Assembly: GCA_964019165.1 (NCBI GenBank)
Contig: OZ025270.1
Location: 7,778,186 to 7,842,185 of the forward strand
Direction of reading: 5' to 3'
DNA: 64,000 nucleotides
From: Mastigias papua
Taxonomy: Eukaryota; Cnidaria; Scyphozoa; Rhizostomeae; Mastigiidae
Below are positions 62,301 to 64,000 of the stretch, in pieces. The notes under the pieces are model-generated. The model did not search any database. It saw nothing but the letters and a program-made list of their open reading frames with translations, and had not been told where the DNA came from. The stretch's first letter is position 1, and the number at the start of each line of letters is the position of its first letter. The position numbers were made by a program, and so were the translations under genes.

Positions 62301-62778
62301 CAATATCAAAGTGAAATAATGAAGAATGGAATGAATCCCAAATGTCGACTAAGCAATCAATATAATGAAACCATTGATCACATTGTAAGTGGATGTCCTG
62401 TATTAGCAAAATCAGAATTCATGCAACGACATGACAAAGCTGCATCATACATACACTGGAGAATTAGTAAGGCATTCAAACTACCTGTAGCGGACAAATG
62501 GTATAATCACAGCCCAGAAACTGTCGTGAGCAATGACCAAGTAACTCTAATATGGGATATGCAGGTACACACAGATAAAGAAATAAAGGCTAACAAGCCT
62601 GACATCATTATAATAGATCACATAAACAGTCAACTGATTAATATGACTATACCTTCGGATAGAAATGTATCAATAAAGGAAGTTGAAAAATATTCAAAAT
62701 ACAAGGATTTAGAAACTGAAATAGGCAAAATGTGGAAAATGAAAGTAACTACAATTCCTGTTGTTATAGGTGCACTTA
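59320..62778 (+). pseudogene. Family A copy A9, near full length, cut at its 3' end
   Basis: Order: basic N-terminus, Myb/SANT-like domain (RWTREEYIQVMTAFYEA, ANVRHDIIKNKRL), stop at 59,698, linker, basic region to EDFWSRI, TAG at 60,520, SPGLDKI, frameshift near 60,690, RT (WIDYRKAFDSVPHSW, GIFQGDSLSPLLF, FYMDDLKVF about 61,360), TAA at 61,518, YKYLGI, TAG at 61,935, a finger reading CRLS..H..C (second Cys is Ser) and an RLE with KPDIII and INMTIP, where the second catalytic Asp is Asn. After VVIGALT the sequence changes to the A10 leader. Finger and RLE are both damaged. Confidence 0.8.
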
Positions 62779-62944
62779 CTCCCCGAGACCATGAAATACC
62801 GGGTTGGCATCCGGAAGGAGTTAGTCTGTCTCATGGGTAGGAGGAACTCTTCAGCCTTGGTTGGCAACCCTCCTAGTGATGGTGTCACGAAAAAAATACT
62901 AGTGTTTGTTGCACTTGAAATCAACAGCTCTTTCTTTTACATGA
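62779..62944 (+). other. A10 5' UTR (truncated)
   Basis: CTCCCCGAGAC, ACCGGGTTGGCATCCGG and CTTGGTTGGCA match the A2 leader from about 3,090, so the first about 130 bp of the A2-type leader are absent. It abuts A9 coding with no TAA tract. Confidence 0.6.
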
Positions 62945-64000
62945 ATGAGTACTGAAAGTAGAAAACCATGCCACATCACTCGTCGTGCGGATCAACAAGG
63001 AGCGCGTTCCTTAGTGAGGAACCAGGCTAAGGTCGAAAAGTGTGTTACTGGAACAACTTTACCCCAACCTCAAGCTCTGCAGGATAACCAAAATGAGACC
63101 TCGACTCAAAACGGCTCAGTAGATGCTGATCTTACGCAGTCTTCAAGAAAGCAAACAAGACAGAAATGGACTAGGGGTGATTATAAACAAGTAATGACAG
63201 CCTATTATCAGGCAGTACTAGAGCCATCCGATCAAAATAACACCAAGTATACATACCATTTATGGAGAGAAATGAATACTGATGTAAGACCAAATATCGA
63301 TGCCAATAAACTTGCCAATATAAGGAGAGATATAGTAAAGAACAAAAGGCTATCTGATTCTGAACTGGAAGCAATCAAATCCAGGATTAGAGCAAATATA
63401 AAGTCAACTAAGCTACCTGTGAACTCCCACGCTACCCAAGAAACTAATAATGAAGAAGAAGTCGTAGAAAGGGAGATCGACACACAAAGTGATCCAGTTG
63501 ATGAAGTAACTGGTCGTGAAGATACAAATATTGATCAGAATACTCTACTACAAGTTGAGGAGATGAAGCAGATGATATTGGAAAAATGGGAAGAAGTAAA
63601 AGAAACAGATATGAAAGATAGAAGCTCACTACCTAAGATATATTTAAACAGAAAAGCAAAAGGATTTATTAAACTTTCAAATAAAGCAGTGCTACTGATA
63701 AAAGATTCTTGTGGGAAAAGTTTGGGTATCAATGAAGTAAACGAACTGATTTTTGCGTCAGCATGTGTTACAACTGAGATGATTGGTAAAAAGGTCATAC
63801 ACAGACAACAGAGAAAAAGGAAACAACCGTTGTGGAAAGCAAAACTTGAAAGAGATATTAAGGAGTTGAGGATTGATCTATCAATGCTTACAGAGCTTAC
63901 CAGAAATAATGGCATGGGTGAAAGAAAAAGTAGAAAAACCAGGAGAAAATACTCAATTAGAAATGATGATAACATCATCACTGCAAAAGAAGAAGTCAGG
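62945..64000 (+). CDS. Family A copy A10, open N-terminal half running off the window
   Basis: The ATG at 62,945 directly follows an in-frame stop and opens a frame of 352 codons to the window edge with no stop. It encodes MSTESRKPCHITRRADQQGA, a linker, the Myb/SANT-like domain (QKWTRGDYKQVMTAYYQA, WREMNTDVRPNIDANKLANI, DIVKNKRLSDSE, about residues 80-150), an acidic Glu/Asp linker (about 165-215) and the basic region before the RT (LFRQ-type helices, KQPLWKAKLERDIKELRI). It is the only copy whose start codon and complete N-terminal half are both intact, so the element beyond the window may be whole. Confidence 0.8.
   Translation, partial: MSTESRKPCHITRRADQQGARSLVRNQAKVEKCVTGTTLPQPQALQDNQNETSTQNGSVDADLTQSSRKQTRQKWTRGDYKQVMTAYYQAVLEPSDQNNTKYTYHLWREMNTDVRPNIDANKLANIRRDIVKNKRLSDSELEAIKSRIRANIKSTKLPVNSHATQETNNEEEVVEREIDTQSDPVDEVTGREDTNIDQNTLLQVEEMKQMILEKWEEVKETDMKDRSSLPKIYLNRKAKGFIKLSNKAVLLIKDSCGKSLGINEVNELIFASACVTTEMIGKKVIHRQQRKRKQPLWKAKLERDIKELRIDLSMLTELTRNNGMGERKSRKTRRKYSIRNDDNIITAKEEVR

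Noticed and set aside
1..64000. tRNA or rRNA genes, or tRNA-derived SINEs
   Set aside because: No cloverleaf, A/B box pair or rRNA-like block was seen by eye on either strand.

Overview
This window is eukaryotic and almost certainly metazoan: AT-rich, no operons, no bacterial-type gene packing, and built almost entirely of transposable elements at several depths of nesting. The mix is site-specific non-LTR retrotransposons with a restriction-like endonuclease (RLE), CR1/L2-like LINEs (one with an SGNH-esterase ORF1), BEL/Pao and Ty3/gypsy remnants, a Penelope-like fragment, Tc1/mariner elements, a Mutator-like long-TIR element and Harbinger-like MITEs. This suits a marine invertebrate such as a cnidarian, but the sequence does not fix the taxon. 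No complete host gene is visible; two isolated exon-like frames are listed at low confidence.

Two RLE retrotransposon families dominate, here called A and B. Family A (ten copies, A1-A10) encodes an N-terminal Myb/SANT-like domain (doubled in A5), RT with YMDD or FIDD, a CCHC finger and an RLE of form PD-x14-D. Family B (nine copies, B1-B9) encodes N-terminal zinc fingers, RT with FADD, a CCHC finger and an RLE of form PD-x13-E. Many ends of both families lie in TAA/TTA microsatellite, the target known for the Dong/R4 lineage, and most B copies are 5'-truncated.

Layout: 1-11,700 is a stack of A1, B1, A2, B2, B3, B4, A3 and B5 joined through TAA repeats. 11,700-14,480 is a CR1/L2-like LINE whose RT is deleted in frame. 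14,486-21,960 holds A4, the nearly intact A5, and tails A6 and A7. 21,976-23,612 holds B6 and a LINE tail. 23,650-33,320 has little coding sequence: a 4.5-kb inverted-repeat unit with an internal tandem repeat, an 85-bp-arm palindrome and a MITE. 33,800-41,400 holds two gypsy fragments flanking a decayed BEL/Pao element that carries its own MITE. 42,000-44,630 is a second SGNH-type LINE copy. 44,640-56,056 holds B7, B8 (split by a Mutator-like element that itself contains a Tc1 element), an L2-like LINE with a 2A-like motif, and near-full-length B9. 56,160-64,000 holds A8 (split by a Tc1 element carrying a Penelope tail with a hammerhead-like core), A9 and the open 5' half of A10.

The working logic is a self-renewing landing site: an element lands at a TAA tract, its tail or the flanking tract leaves more TAA repeat, and later copies land there again.
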